Shown piece by piece: positions 1 to 12,205 of a stretch of DNA of 64,000 nucleotides (position 1 is its first letter; each line of letters starts with the position of its first letter). Where the stretch lies: the NCBI GenBank assembly GCA_026075535.2, contig AP026540.1:1798001-1862000 (forward strand), read 5' to 3'. The notes below the pieces were generated by a model that was not told the origin of the DNA, made no database searches, and saw only the letters and a program-made list of their open reading frames with translations. Origin of the DNA: Tricholoma matsutake (lineage: Eukaryota; Basidiomycota; Agaricomycetes; Agaricales; Tricholomataceae). A program made the position numbers and the translations under genes.

Positions 1-402
1 TTTGCGCCAGATCCAAACGACCTGGGTTGAGAACGGGCTCGACTGTTAGTTCAAATAAATGCATCGAACTGCTCTGGTCGAGGTGTCAGTCGTGGTATAT
101 CGGAATTCAAAGTTCAGAGGTGCTATCATAGAATGAGATCGCGATACTATATGGGTCGGCTATCATAAATTGGTTGCACGTGACAGCCCGGCAAGTTCCG
201 AGTTCTCAGAATTGAGAATGAGGTTATCCCTCGAGTTGAGTGAGCGTGGGAATATGTTCGCTCTGACGTTGCGGCGTTTGCCGACGCGTGATGCTTTTCA
301 ATCAGTGTTTGCGTGTGCTTGCTTTTTTTTCTCCCTAGGCTTTCGCTGCAACTTGGCTGCAACGTTGCGGCAAATGCCGCTTTCACACCACATCGAAAAA
401 TC

Positions 403-1887
403 CTAAACGCAACGTGACATTGCGTTTAGGATTAGTGCTTTGCAATTGCCAGTAATTTCTCGCGCAAATTCAAAAACCAATATAATATATATACTAAACA
501 ACATGCCTACGAAGCCTAACAACGAGAGATGTGGTAGACTGTCGAAGCGGTGCTGGTCAGGGTGTTTGTGGTTGTCATAGGTGCGTACTTCGATATGAGG
601 AAATCTCTGGTTGAGCTTCTTTATTTCTTCCTGATAATAAAGGACAAGGCTTTGTGCGAGTGTTGTGTCATGTTGTGTTGCGTGATCTGCAGGTATGTAA
701 CCACCATTACTACCATCTGAGTCAGCATGGTAATCTTCATCAGAATCGTATGAGCCAGATTCAGATTCATCGTCCGAGTCGTCATCTTCACCTTCGTCAT
801 CCGAGTCATCCCTGTAGGACGTAACACTCTGATGTGGGAATTGCTGTGGACCCGACAGTAGCCAGAGCAGCCACTTCGGAAAAATTAGCCATAACACTTC
901 GACGGCAGGCATCTCTAAGTGTGTGAGGAAGTCGGTTATACCAATTTCAAACATGACGACAAGGTTTTTGAGCATGGGCCAATACACCGGCGTTTGTATG
1001 GATGTTTGTGCTGGTAGGCTGTGTACTGCAATGATAGCCTCCTTCATGTTCGGCAGGTGGGTGATGAAATCGTGGCAAATAGAACAGGAACCTGATCCCT
1101 GCTGCAGTGTTGGAACATCGATCGGCATGAAGGAGGAATGGGGAGTCGAGATTACTATATGCTCAATGGTGCAAGGGAGCATGCCTTCATGAAACGCGAT
1201 GCTGCGGCTGTTGGAAAGCATGAAATGTGCTGCCTTAACTTGGGGGGCATCGATGACAATGCATGGCTGAGGTTCCGAGTTGCCTGGGATGCTGACTGTG
1301 TGTATAAGAAGATTTGATAGGTTGGGAAGGTGGAGTGTATCAGTGCACCCCTGTGGTGTGCTCCTCAACGTCAATTGAAGATGTGTGAGCTGGCAAGATA
1401 GCGCGATGAAGTTCGGTAAGGCCATCATTGCTTGAACGTTGCATTGTGCCTGGGACCCTCTTCCTACAATGTTGAGTTCAAGCCATTTGACGTTAGCAAT
1501 CCCAGGTACATCAAGATGGGCACTCATGGTTGTTGATACTGACAGTGCCTCCAGTGTTGGAGCAAGCAGTGTAAACTGTGTGGTTGGTTGACTCTGTAAG
1601 TAGTTGGCATGAAGGTTGGGATAGGAATGAAGTGTGTGGTGTGCCCCCCCTAACTTCAGATATGCATCCGTGACACTTGGGAAGAGTGGGAGTTCAAACA
1701 GGTGAGTGGATAGATGAGGAAAGGTGAGACGCAAGGTGTGGACTGAGTGCACAAGTGCATGCGAGTCTTGCAACACATGGAAGATCGAATCTACATTGAC
1801 AGCTAAAGCAGGAGTTATGGAGGTGCGTGCCTCAACCATCAAGTCGAGCGTAAGCTGAAAAGGAGTGGCTTCACAGAGTGTATTCAC
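403..1887 (-). CDS. Unrecognised 494-aa protein, LRR/F-box-associated style
   Basis: A single open frame of 494 codons. I do not recognise a catalytic domain. The first two thirds have irregular leucine-rich segments such as LTHLQLTLRS and LPNLSNLLIHTV, resembling the leucine-rich bodies of fungal F-box-like proteins, but no F-box is visible at the N-terminus. Around residues 370-405 there is a very acidic Asp/Glu/Ser tract. Near the C-terminus (about residues 455-475) a hydrophobic stretch, LLGFVGMLFSIYIILVF, could be a membrane segment or read-through into non-coding DNA. An upstream minus-strand open frame at 1904-2086 may be a first exon, in which case the ATG at 1887 is not the true start. 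It lies next to the Helitron on the other strand. It could be an intact host gene or a repetitive hypothetical. Confidence 0.5.
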   Translation of the reverse strand: MNTLCEATPFQLTLDLMVEARTSITPALAVNVDSIFHVLQDSHALVHSVHTLRLTFPHLSTHLFELPLFPSVTDAYLKLGGAHHTLHSYPNLHANYLQSQPTTQFTLLAPTLEALSVSTTMSAHLDVPGIANVKWLELNIVGRGSQAQCNVQAMMALPNFIALSCQLTHLQLTLRSTPQGCTDTLHLPNLSNLLIHTVSIPGNSEPQPCIVIDAPQVKAAHFMLSNSRSIAFHEGMLPCTIEHIVISTPHSSFMPIDVPTLQQGSGSCSICHDFITHLPNMKEAIIAVHSLPAQTSIQTPVYWPMLKNLVVMFEIGITDFLTHLEMPAVEVLWLIFPKWLLWLLSGPQQFPHQSVTSYRDDSDDEGEDDDSDDESESGSYDSDEDYHADSDGSNGGYIPADHATQHDTTLAQSLVLYYQEEIKKLNQRFPHIEVRTYDNHKHPDQHRFDSLPHLSLLGFVGMLFSIYIILVFEFAREITGNCKALILNAMSRCV

Positions 1888-2621
1888 ATGGCGGGCTCAT
1901 CTTTTAAACAGCACCAATGCATCTCTGAAGGACTCGTTGTTGACATGGAATGTGGCTGAAAGGTGTCCATAAGGATTTGGGTATTCGTTCAGAATGTCTC
2001 GGAACTGCCTCGAAAAATAATCGATGATTAATGATGTCTTGTTGAAGCTCATTGAAATTGTCTTCTAAGATGCCAACATGAATCAATGTGAATTGACTGG
2101 CAAATCACCAAGATGCACAATTCTGCCTCCCGTAATCCATGGACTGCGCCGACATGTCACTGCGATATGTCACGTGTCACACTAGACAAGACTTCTGCTC
2201 AGCACTCATTGCATCCCCTTTGTCGCCTGTCTGTCAGTCATCGTCATTATTGTATTGGACGAACGTTCGATGAACCTCAGTCCCCACATTTTCTCACCTT
2301 CAACTTTCACCCACCTACCTGTATCATCCATTATCAATGCTCATTTGGCTCCTGTGTTTGGTGTTGTCATTCGTGATACTACGACCGTTGGCCTTGCAGC
2401 ATTTTTCAGCAAATTGTTGTATCCAATCGTACGTATCACCATCCCCCACTCTAATCATCTATCATCTGAACAACTGTTGTCCAGCGTAACTGTTGCATCT
2501 GGTACAGCTGTACCCCTTGAACAGCCAAACTATCCACAGTTCTTGCATCATGTACGAGGATGCTGCCAATACATCCTACGTCTGTCCACTAACATTTCTT
2601 CATTTCACCAGCTTCCAACTG

Positions 2622-2813
2622 TGCAGTCAATGTCACGTGTAGCAGCTGCCACGCCTTATCTTGCCATCACTCTGGATCTTGCCGTCGGTTCTGGGGTTCT
2701 AGTTCACCCTGTCCCTGTGCAGTCCGTGTTGCGTGTACCGGCTGCCATGCCTCATCTTGCCATCGCTCTGGATCTTCCCATCGGTCCTGGGGTTCTAATT
2801 CACCCTGTCCCTG
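2622..2813 (+). repeat. 96-bp tandem duplication
   Basis: Two adjacent units of about 96 bp, each ending in GTTCACCCTGTCCCT-like sequence and each starting GTGCAGTC. They lie in an open frame (2255-2965) upstream of the Helitron Rep region; each unit translates to a 32-residue segment containing PHLAI or PYLAI. The unit length is a multiple of three, so the frame is kept. Confidence 0.7.
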
Positions 2814-3313
2814 CTTCTCACTTGCGAGAGGTGTCCACAGCCCAGCTGTATTTGAATGGCCTTTACAGTGTTTCTATAAGCTTGTTCCGTGTTGAATGCG
2901 CGATTGTAGAAGGTGCATTTCCCTCTTGTTTTCATAAATTTCTGTACATGTTCATTGGTTTATGACGTCGTACTATTCTTGATCCTCTGGCTCATCTATT
3001 CCTCCTCTTGTTCCACCCCCAGTACTCCATGTTAGTCTGCCTGCACTATCGCAAACTGTTTCATCTGGCAGTGTTGATGTGCTCTATATCTCAACAAAAT
3101 CCAGATGTCGTTGCCTACCTCGTGTCCATCCACACAATGCGCAACATGATGTTTAGACATGATTTTCTCATGAAGATTTTGTCTTTTTTCAGTATCCGCA
3201 ATTGCATGTCGCATTCTGATTTGCGACGGCATCTCTGCAACGTGAACAGCCAGTCCTCAAAGCTGGCGGTAATGCACTGACTTTGGCATTGCTTACCCCA
3301 ACAATGCTCCCTT

Positions 3314-6300
3314 TTGTGGCTTTTCCTTGCACTTGATATTATTTCTTTATGTAACGGCTGCATTCCGAACTTTGCTTGGTCCTCTCACGAGGTACATACC
3401 TTGCATTGCATCCAACCAGGGTTCTATCCTCGTGTTCAAAGGGGGTTCGTTGCTTATCCTACCATGTGTACCTTTGTCCATGGCGGTGGGGCCCGCCGCG
3501 AGATTCCTTTCAATGTAATTGAACCGTATGTTGTTGCGGGCTACGATGTCAGCGAAAAAAATGCATTTGTATTTGTTGATTACGTTGATAGTGCAGGTCT
3601 GTTTTCATATCCTGCTGATAAGTTTTTTGTGCATGCCAATGTACCCCTGCAGGACTTGGTTTCTTACCTCCCTGTCAAAATGTTGCTGAAGATAGCTAGG
3701 CTACACCACATTGCTGTAGGTTCTCACGTTCCTAAGGCAGAATTTGATCGCTACTTTGAAGGCCATAATTGTGTGTCTTGCAACCTGTATTCCAGCATTT
3801 TCTCAGTCATTGATTCAAAGTCTGTAAAAGCCAGCAATCACATGCGAGCAGTGAGGCTTGATCTGAACAAAGCACTTTCTGAACTTAAACCACAGGAGAG
3901 CTGTGCCTTGAACTCTGTTGATAAAGTTTCAGATGCAAAAACTTCCCTGTCTCAGCCTGCTGACATTTTATCTGAAAATAAGCCACAGCATATGTTTTCA
4001 GAAGACCTGGTGTTCAAGCCAACAGAATTTCCACCTCACCCACCAGATGATAAACTGGCCCACAAAGTTATCAGTAACTTCTGTAAAAAATCAAGTAGAT
4101 CATCAATAGAAGAAGCAGGGTGCGCAGCTTGTGGACACCTGGTTCCTACATTGCAGCTTATGAGATTGAAAGCTGTGAAGAATTTACTTCCTATACTTCA
4201 GGTACCAAATGTCACCAGAATTGAGAGGTCAAAAATTTCACAGCCCATTCGTGAATACAAAGCTCCTGTACTGGACTTTACCTGTAACCGCATATGTGAT
4301 GGATGTCGCCAGCATCTACGAAAAGGCAAAGTTCCTCCACAGGCTCTAGCAAATGGTCTATGGTTAGGCGCAGTTCCTGAAGAACTATCCTGTCTCGGAT
4401 TTGTGGAAAAACTGCTAGTTGCTCGGGTACGGATCAATAGTTGTTTTGTTCACGTTGTGTCATCTGGCTTAAGGAAGATGGCTTCGCATGTCATAGCCTT
4501 TCAATCACCTGTTCCGAAAGTATACCATCGACTCCCTCCACCGATGGAAGATCTAGATGAAGTTCTCACCATCCTGTTTACAGGACCATGCAAACCCACT
4601 GATAAAGAATTCAAATGCACTCCCCTTCTAGTCAGATGGAAGCAGGTAGCTCATGCACTTGAATGGTTGAAATTAAACCATGCAGACTATGCAGATCTGG
4701 AGATATCATATGATGAGCTAAACTGTTATCCAGAACAATCCCCTCCTGTATCCGTTGAATATCAACACTCACTGACCACAAAAATTGAGGAGGGGACCAG
4801 TATATTTGACGATGCTGTTGATCATGGTGTTCAGGAAGGCGATTGCCCATTCATAGTTCATGGGTTGACAGGAGACCAGTATGATACTAAGTCTCTGAAT
4901 GCTCTAAAAGGAATAGCGCTGCGGCATTGGAACAATTGTGGTGCTGCACTTGCTGTCTCCCATGGCTCATCTCCATTGTCAATATACAATAATCCAAACC
5001 TGTACCCCCAAATATTCCCTTGGCTGTTTCCATATGGTTTAGGAGGTATTGGAGCAACAGCTTTATCTGACCAAGCACACAAACTACATTTACTCATGTA
5101 CCATGACAAGTGTTTCCAACAAGATATTTGTTTCCCCTTTGTTGCATTCAGCCACCAGCAAGTCAGAGCATCAACAACCAGAGGTTTGTTACTTGCCGAA
5201 ACACATAACTTCAAAAACATCGCAGATAGGTTGTTAAGTGTAAACCAAGATGTGTTGGAGGATCTAGCAAAGAGGATGTCAATTGGTGAGGTTGTAAAAC
5301 CATCTACAGAAGACGAGAGTGCATGTTTTCAGTTAATCCATGACCTTGATCATATAGATGGAAAGGTCAATGGATCGATCACTAGCAAAAAATGCATGTG
5401 CAGTGAGATATGGTCCATGATGGCATATTTGGGTGCCCCATTATGGTATATTACCTTGTCTCTGGCTGATAACAAGCACCCAATATGCCTGTATTTTGCT
5501 GACAGAAAAGAAAGACTTGATGTTGAGCTGCTTCAGTCTGAAGATGAGCATTATCACCTCATCGCGAACAACCCGGTTGCTGGAGCCCGTTTTTTCCACT
5601 TCATGATCGAAATGTTCATAGAACATGTCCTGGGGGTTGGCACTGATCATCGGGGTATGTATGGTGAAACTGCCAGATACTATGGTACAGTGGAACAGCA
5701 GGGTTGCCTCACACTCCATCTTCATATGCTGCTTTGGATTTGAGGTACCTTCTCACCTGAAGAGGTCCGCTTGAAGATACTGAAGCCTGATTCTCAGTTT
5801 CGGCGTAAGCTAGTAGAGTATCTGGAGGGATGTCACGCAGGAGATTTCACTTCTGCATCTATGGCAAAGGTGGAAACTGCTGTCAAGGAAGCTTCTGAGA
5901 GACCTGATTACAAAAATCCGACAGAGACTTTACCAGAACCCCCATCACCCTCTTGCCATGATGTGCCACAGGCTGGTTGTACTACATGTGATGAGCTATC
6001 GTCTTGGTGGTCAAGGTTTCAGATCACTGTTGATGACTTATTATTGAAGTCCAACATACATAAATGTTCCACCAACTGAAATAAGGATGGTTCACAAAAT
6101 AAAGCCCGACCTTACAAAGGGTGCCTTGATAATGTATGGGGCCAGTGCAAGGCACGATTCCCAAGGTCGATATGTGGGAAAACTGAGATTGATGATGAAT
6201 CTGGCAGTATTAACATCAGAAAGCATGAATCATGGCTAAACACATTCACATACACAGTAACCTATGTTTTCAGATGTAACACTGACATCACCAGCCTCCG

Positions 6301-7855
6301 CTCAGGTACTGCAATCAAAGGTGTTCTTCTGTACATTTTGAACTATGTCACCAAGCCAGCACTGAAGACCCACATTATTTTTGACACGGTTCGATCTATG
6401 TTTCAGAAGCATTCAGAGATGATTGGAGGTGATGATACACACAAAGATAAAGCTCAAAAATTTATGACAAAGATCGTTAATTCACTAAGTGTGAAGATGG
6501 AAATGGGATCCCCGATGGCTTGCATGTACCTTCTAGGAAACCCAGACCACTATACCAACTACTTGTTTGTTCCCTTCTATTGGAAATCTTTTGTTCAGGA
6601 AGCCAGAAAGCCATGGGAGCTCCGAAAGATTTCACTCACTGATGGGGCTGACATCCAGCCAAGCTCCGAGCACACAGATCATATCAAAGATCCAGACATT
6701 GAACAGCATGAGAAAGTGGCTATATTCAAGCATAATGGATGTGTTATTGGCCTGTCACCTGTTCATGATTACGTCTTTCGACCTGCTGAGTTTCACTCCA
6801 TGTGTTTGTATGACTGTATTTATAGACACCAACGTGAAAAGAAAAGTGCACCTAAAGTCAAAAAGTGTCCACAACACATCAATGCAGTGCTTGATGCCAA
6901 CTTGGATCATGATTCATCAGTTGGGTACAGTGATAATGACCATGACTGCTCTAACATGCAGCTACCTGTTAGTAATCTACAACCAAAATCAAAGTCAAAA
7001 CTTCATACTTTCATGAGTAACCATCCACTTGCTGACACCCATGGTTCACGTTGGTTGAAAAAAGTGCGGATCCCAAATTTTGTTGGGGAAACCCTGCCAC
7101 GTTGCGACCAAGGAGACCGTGAATACTACTGTTCTACTATGCTTACATTATTCAGGCCGTGGAGAAATGGTTTGGATTTAAAGTCTGAAGGAAGTTCCTG
7201 GGATGAGACCTTCCTATCATACCAATTTTCAGCTTGTCAGCATGATCTGATGAAAAACATGAACCTACGATATGAGTGCTTAGATGCCCGAGATGATTTC
7301 CATGCTCAGATGCAGAAAGGTGCTGTTGCTATGCCTAGTTGGGCTGAGCAAGGCACTGGAATATTCCAAGATCTGGATCAGATAGCTGTCAAGGATGTAG
7401 TAAATGGGCATGATGATACAAACACTGTACTTGACAAATTCTCAATATCGACACACATCAGAAAATGGGATAAAGTGCGCACCCAACTAATGATGAATAT
7501 GAGGCAGATGCTATCAACACTTGGGTGGATGGATCAAAGAGCAAACTTACTTCCTGACAACCTCAATTTATCACCAGAGCCAATACAAATGGAGCAAACT
7601 CCAAGCCAATGGAAAACTGCAGTAGCTACTGCATGTGCACAAATCCTAGAAGAGCGAGCACGTCACATGCCTCCATGCACTGCTGCCTCCCATCCAAACA
7701 CTGTTTTGGGCTACATCCCTGATGATGTGCGAGTCGTTGATAAGTCTTATATGAGGCTGCTCATTCTACTCCAAGGACTGGCAGAATACCATCGATTCAG
7801 TTTCAGTGAATTTTGCATTAAACAAGGAACAAGATCACGCCTTTTGAATCATTGC
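3314..7855 (+). pseudogene. Helitron Rep region (N-terminal part of the transposase), broken
   Basis: Three collinear same-frame pieces: 3314-5743, 5744-6079 and 6080-7855. The first piece carries Cys clusters (CAACGHL and CNRICDGCRQHL, about residues 270-340) and a conserved block with PWLFPYG and GGIG. The HUH motif of the Rep nuclease is visible as LTLHLHMLLWI just before the TGA at 5741. A tyrosine pair, YILNYVTKP, follows at about 6330-6355, matching the catalytic-tyrosine region of Helitron Rep proteins. In normal action the HUH nuclease nicks and joins single strands during rolling-circle transposition. Both internal stops read naturally as CGA (Arg) turned to TGA. Near the 3' end a third TGA (7845-7847) and an extra T in the TTTT run at 7811-7814 put the frame out, just before the Gypsy insertion. 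Confidence 0.8.
7851..7855 (+). repeat. Left target-site duplication of Gypsy element 1
   Basis: ATTGC abuts the left LTR; GTTGC (13882-13886) abuts the right LTR. Four of five bases agree. Joining the flanks at this site restores a Helitron-like reading (IIANHA), supporting the call. Confidence 0.75.
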
Positions 7856-8280
7856 TATAAGGGCAACCTAAGCCTCTAGCAAAGGGAAATCCAAAGTTAA
7901 AATTATACTACATAATACAGGCATTGGGGACACACCTAGCAAAGGGAAATCCGAAGAGAGAACTCTAAGGATCCCCTTGCTGATGCCCAGTATATGTGAA
8001 GACGACAAAAATCAAATATAACCTAAAAATAGAAAAAGGCGGAGATAGGCAGATCAAGGCCGCCGAATGACATCATACCAAGGGGTATGTGTCGGAAGGG
8101 GTACTCCGCCTCTAAATATAAAGTGTCAACATGTACAAACATGATAGCAAGGGAAAATTAGTAATAAAATCCGGAAAAATCATAGAAAATGAAGAATAGA
8201 AGGAAATGAGGTGGGGAAAAATATAGGATGAACATAAAAAATAGGAAAAACACACAGGGCACCCCCCTAGTCCCCTTACA
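7856..8280 (-). repeat. Left LTR of Gypsy copy 1 (3' LTR in element sense)
   Basis: 425 bp, beginning TATAAGGGCAACC and ending TAGTCCCCTTACA; the ends form a short inverted repeat (TATAAGGG/CCCCTTACA). Next to its inner end, on the minus strand, is a purine-rich tract (AGAGATGGGGTGA), a plausible polypurine tract. Confidence 0.95.
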
Positions 8281-8291
8281 TCACCCCATCT

Positions 8292-11200
8292 CTAAGATGC
8301 ATCACCCTGATGCATTCGAAATCGCATACGACCAAAGTCCGTGACTTGAATGTGACATGGTGCAGCAGTGTGCCGTCGGTGGAATTCCTTGATTAACCGA
8401 GGGGCATTTATGTCAGACTCTTCAACCCATGAGTTCTCCTCATACCCATAACCCTTCCAATGTACCAAATACTGGAGTTTTCCTTGACGCAAATGGCTGT
8501 CCAAGATTGACTTGACTTCATATTGGGGTTCTCCCTCGATCACTGTAGGTGGTGGTGGTGGGTGTGAATGACATCCTGGGAACGGATCTGGGGGAGCTGG
8601 AAGCAATTTGACGACATGGAAGATGGGATGGAGTCTGGACATGGAGGCTGGGAGACATAGACGATAGGCATGCGTTCCAATGCACTTGACAATGGGGAAA
8701 GGTCCCAAGAAGCGATGAGCGAGTTTCTTGGATGGATGTGTAGTGGAGACGTCACTGGAGTCAAGATAAACTCGATCACCAACCTTGTACTGAGGGGTTG
8801 GGGAGTGGCATTGGTTGTAAAATCGTGCCATGTCGTCCTTTGCCTTTGCTAAGGCTGCCCTTGCCTCCTCCAAGCTATCCCTCATGTGTTCTGTGAACTC
8901 ATTCACCGTCTCAATGTGTGAGGGAGTTTGGTGAGGTTCAAATCCCATGCATGGATGTTGTCCAGTGTCTAAGAGGAAAGGGGTCTGTTGAGTGGAAGCA
9001 TGGACATGGTTGTTGTATCTGAACTTGGCCAAAGGAAGGAGATCATCCCAATTGTCCTGGTGTTCATTGACAAAGAGGCAGATGTACTGCTCCAGTTCCT
9101 GGTTGACTCACTCCATCTGGCCATCAGTTTGTGGGTGATAAGCAGTTGAAGCAAGGAGTTTGATCCCCAGGAGTCAGTACAGCTCACGAGTGAACTCTGC
9201 CATGAACTGAGGGCCACAATCCGAGAGGAAGGCACCAGGAAGTCCATGTAATTTCCACACGTGGTGGAGGTAGAGTCGAGCGGCACCTAGGGCACTGACA
9301 GTGGTGTGAGTGGGAATGAAGTGAGCGCATTTTCCCACTGAGTCAACTGTGCACATCACCGCATCAAACCTGTTTGACTCTGGCAATTCCACCACAAAGT
9401 CAATGCTGACGACATCCCAACGACTCTCTGGAACAGGAAGAGGGTGTAGCTCACCAATAGGCTTGCGATGAGGAACCTTGGTGCATAAGCAAAGGTCACA
9501 AGTGCAACAATACTGACCAATGAGCCATGACATTTGTGGCCACCAATAGTTCCATGAGGTGAGCTCCAAGGTCTTCCAGCATCCGGGTGGCCAGCAATCT
9601 GTGAGTCATGGTGTTGGGATATGATGTGCCGGCAAAGGTCTGGGTCATTGGGAACATAGATGTGATCCCTAAAATACAACAAGTCCTCCTTTTCAGCCCA
9701 CTCTGCTGCACGTAAGGAAGGGTCGATCCCTTCCTCAGTTCTTTAACAGCTTGGGCGACAACATCCTCATGTAAACCGCTACGGTTTGCACAACAAATGT
9801 CACGTAGGATGTCCCGCTCCTCGCCCTGGGGTGCGATGCCTTCCAGTGCCCGAATGGTGAACAGGTCTGGCTGCAACAGCACAATGTTTTGGTTGTCACC
9901 GCTGCCATCCCCATGGTCTGCACATCGGGATAGGGCATTGGTCTTCCCCATGCTGCGACCCAGACGGTGGTGCAAGGAGAAGTCGAATCTAGATAGATAC
10001 AGGGACCAACGAGCTTGACGACGGTTCAGTTTCTTGGCCATCATGAAGTACTCGAGATTCTTGTGATCCGTCCAAATTTCCACCTTGTGTTGGGCACCCT
10101 TGAGGAAGTGTTGCCACTCCTCAAGTGCATGCATTATCGCCAACATCTCCTTGTCATGGATCTCGTAGTTTCGCTCTACAGCACTAAGGCTTTTGGAGTA
10201 GAACACAACAGGATGCCACTTCTGGTCCTCCGGAGACTGCTGAGACAACACGGTGCCCATTGCAAAGTCAGAACTGTCAGCTTCTACATGAAAAGGATGT
10301 GAATCATCAGCAAAGGTAAGGATCGGAGCAGAAGTGACCATCTCCTTAAGCTTTTCAAATGCCTCCTGTTGTGCATTATTCCACTTCCATGCCTCCTTTC
10401 CTGTCAAGTCGAACAGTGGTCGTGCATGATGTGAGAAATCCTTGATAAAACGCTGATAGAAATTGATGAAGCCCAGGAAAGACTGCACCTCCTTCTTGTT
10501 TGTGGGTGTCAGCCAAGCTGTGACCCCGTTTACCTTGATAGGATCCATCTCCACTTGACCCTCCAAGATAATCAGCCCGAGGTACTCAATCTTGGTCCTT
10601 TCAAACTCGCATTTGTCCTGACAAAGGTAGAGTTTGTACCATCGAAGTTGCTCTAGGACAAGGCGCGTGATGCGACGGTGCTCTTCAACTGTGCGAGTGA
10701 AGATGAGGATGTCGTCGAGATAGATGCAGACAACGCCTTCGAGGATGAGGTCGTGGAAGATGTCGTTCATCATGGTCTGAAAGGTGGCAGGGCTATTAGT
10801 AAGGCCAAAGAACATGACAAGCAGTTCAAAAAGACCACGGTTGGTACGAAAGGCTGCCTTCCACTCATCTCCCTCCTTTATCCTCACATTATTATAGCCC
10901 AAATGGACATCGAGCTTGGTGAAGTATCGGGCTCCATGGAGCTGGTTTATGAGTTCGGAGATGAGGGGTAGTGGGTAGCGATTTTTGACCATGATGTTGT
11001 TGAGCCTTCTGTAGTCTTGAACCGGTCGAAGTGAGCCATCCTTCTTCTTGACAAAGAAAAAGGGAGAGGCCATGGGTGACTTTGATGGTCGAATACGTCC
11101 AGAGGCCAGGTGCTTGTTGATGAACTGGTCAAGCTGCCATTGTTCTTCTGGAGAGAGAGGATAGACCTTGCAGGATGAAGGGGTTGCGCCGGGGGTGAGT

Positions 11201-12205
11201 TCGATCACGTGATCCCGTGGCTTGCATGCAGGAAGAGAGTCAAATGACTCCTTGGAGAACACGTCTTCAAACTCATGGAGATGAGGGAGTAAGGAGTTAG
11301 TAGAGGATTTAGCAGCATTGTTTTTGTGGAAGGCCTCGGCGAGGCATTGGGATATGTTCGATGTGGCACACACCTCATGCAATGAGCGAATCGCAGTGTA
11401 GAAGATCCAATCACCCTCCTCCACTTCCTCTGGGTCCTCATCATCATCATCCGAGTCCGGCATTAGATCAGGAACCCCTTCCAATTCCACTTCAGGTATA
11501 GGCAGGGGTCCAGCACGACACTTCTGAGTACGTCGTATTGCTGCCTTCTGTCCATGACGTTCTTGCCTGGCTTCTGTGAAACACGTCCGACAGCAGGATG
11601 GACATCGGCTCATGGTAACCTCCCTGGTACGCCAGTCGACCTCTGGGTTATGGTCTCGAAGCCATGGATATCCCAAAATCACCTTTTGCTTTCCTAATTG
11701 AGTGACAGCAAAAAGGGCACGCTCACTATGATCTTTGTAATGGAGAACCAGGTCTGCAACCTCTCGGATGGCACCAGCTTCATTTGGGGATCCATCCACG
11801 TTATATACAGGTATTGGACATGAGAGTGAGCAAGTATTTAGGTGATGTTGTTGTACCAGATGGGAATCGATGAAGAGACCAGTCGCACGCACCAGAGTCC
11901 AGGAGCACAGAGACACCGAGTATCTGTCCAGTGTCGGTCATCTGCAGTTTGATGGCTAGGTTTAAGGAATGTGCAGAGGGAGTGGATGCCACAATATACT
12001 TGCATGGTAGTTTATGCTCCCATGATTTAATTTTGGGATGTGGAGTAGAAGGAGAGATGGGGAGAGCAGGTACGTCTTTAGCCAACTTTGAAGGGTCAGA
12101 GAGGGGAGCAGTCACAGAAATGGATTCATTCTCTGGGGATTCAACTGACAAGACTTCAAAGCGGTTATGGACAGGCAGTGAGGGCATACGATTCACTCGC
12201 TGCAA
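8292..12205 (-). pseudogene. Gypsy copy 1 pol: protease, RT, RNase H, integrase, chromodomain; broken
   Basis: The protease active site LLDSGA is seen at about 11890, immediately followed by a 4-bp insertion (CGCA duplicated, relative to copy 2) that shifts the frame. The long open frame 9496-11916 carries RT (FVKKKDGSLRPVQDYR, and YLDD in VCIYLDDILIF) and RNase H (EADSSDFAMG, DKEMLAI, WTDHKNLEYF). Integrase follows in a shifted frame: a zinc-binding CXXC pair, the first two catalytic aspartates (SIDFVV, FLSDCGPQF), then TGA at 9174-9176 and 9108-9110. The last part, 8292-9032, has a GPY/F-like module (FLGPFPIVK) and a chromodomain (YEVKSILD ... YLVHWKGYGYEENSW), which in this group steers integration to marked chromatin. 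Inactive. Confidence 0.92.

Noticed and set aside
2255..2965. The 236-codon frame as an independent host gene
   Set aside because: It is in phase with the Helitron frame, adjoins it, and shows no known domain; kept as part of the Helitron region with caution.
9797..10971. Plus-strand open frames across the Gypsy pol regions (for example 10015-10302, 10678-10971)
   Set aside because: They are antisense shadows of RT and RNase H with no independent motif; the same shadows recur in copy 2.
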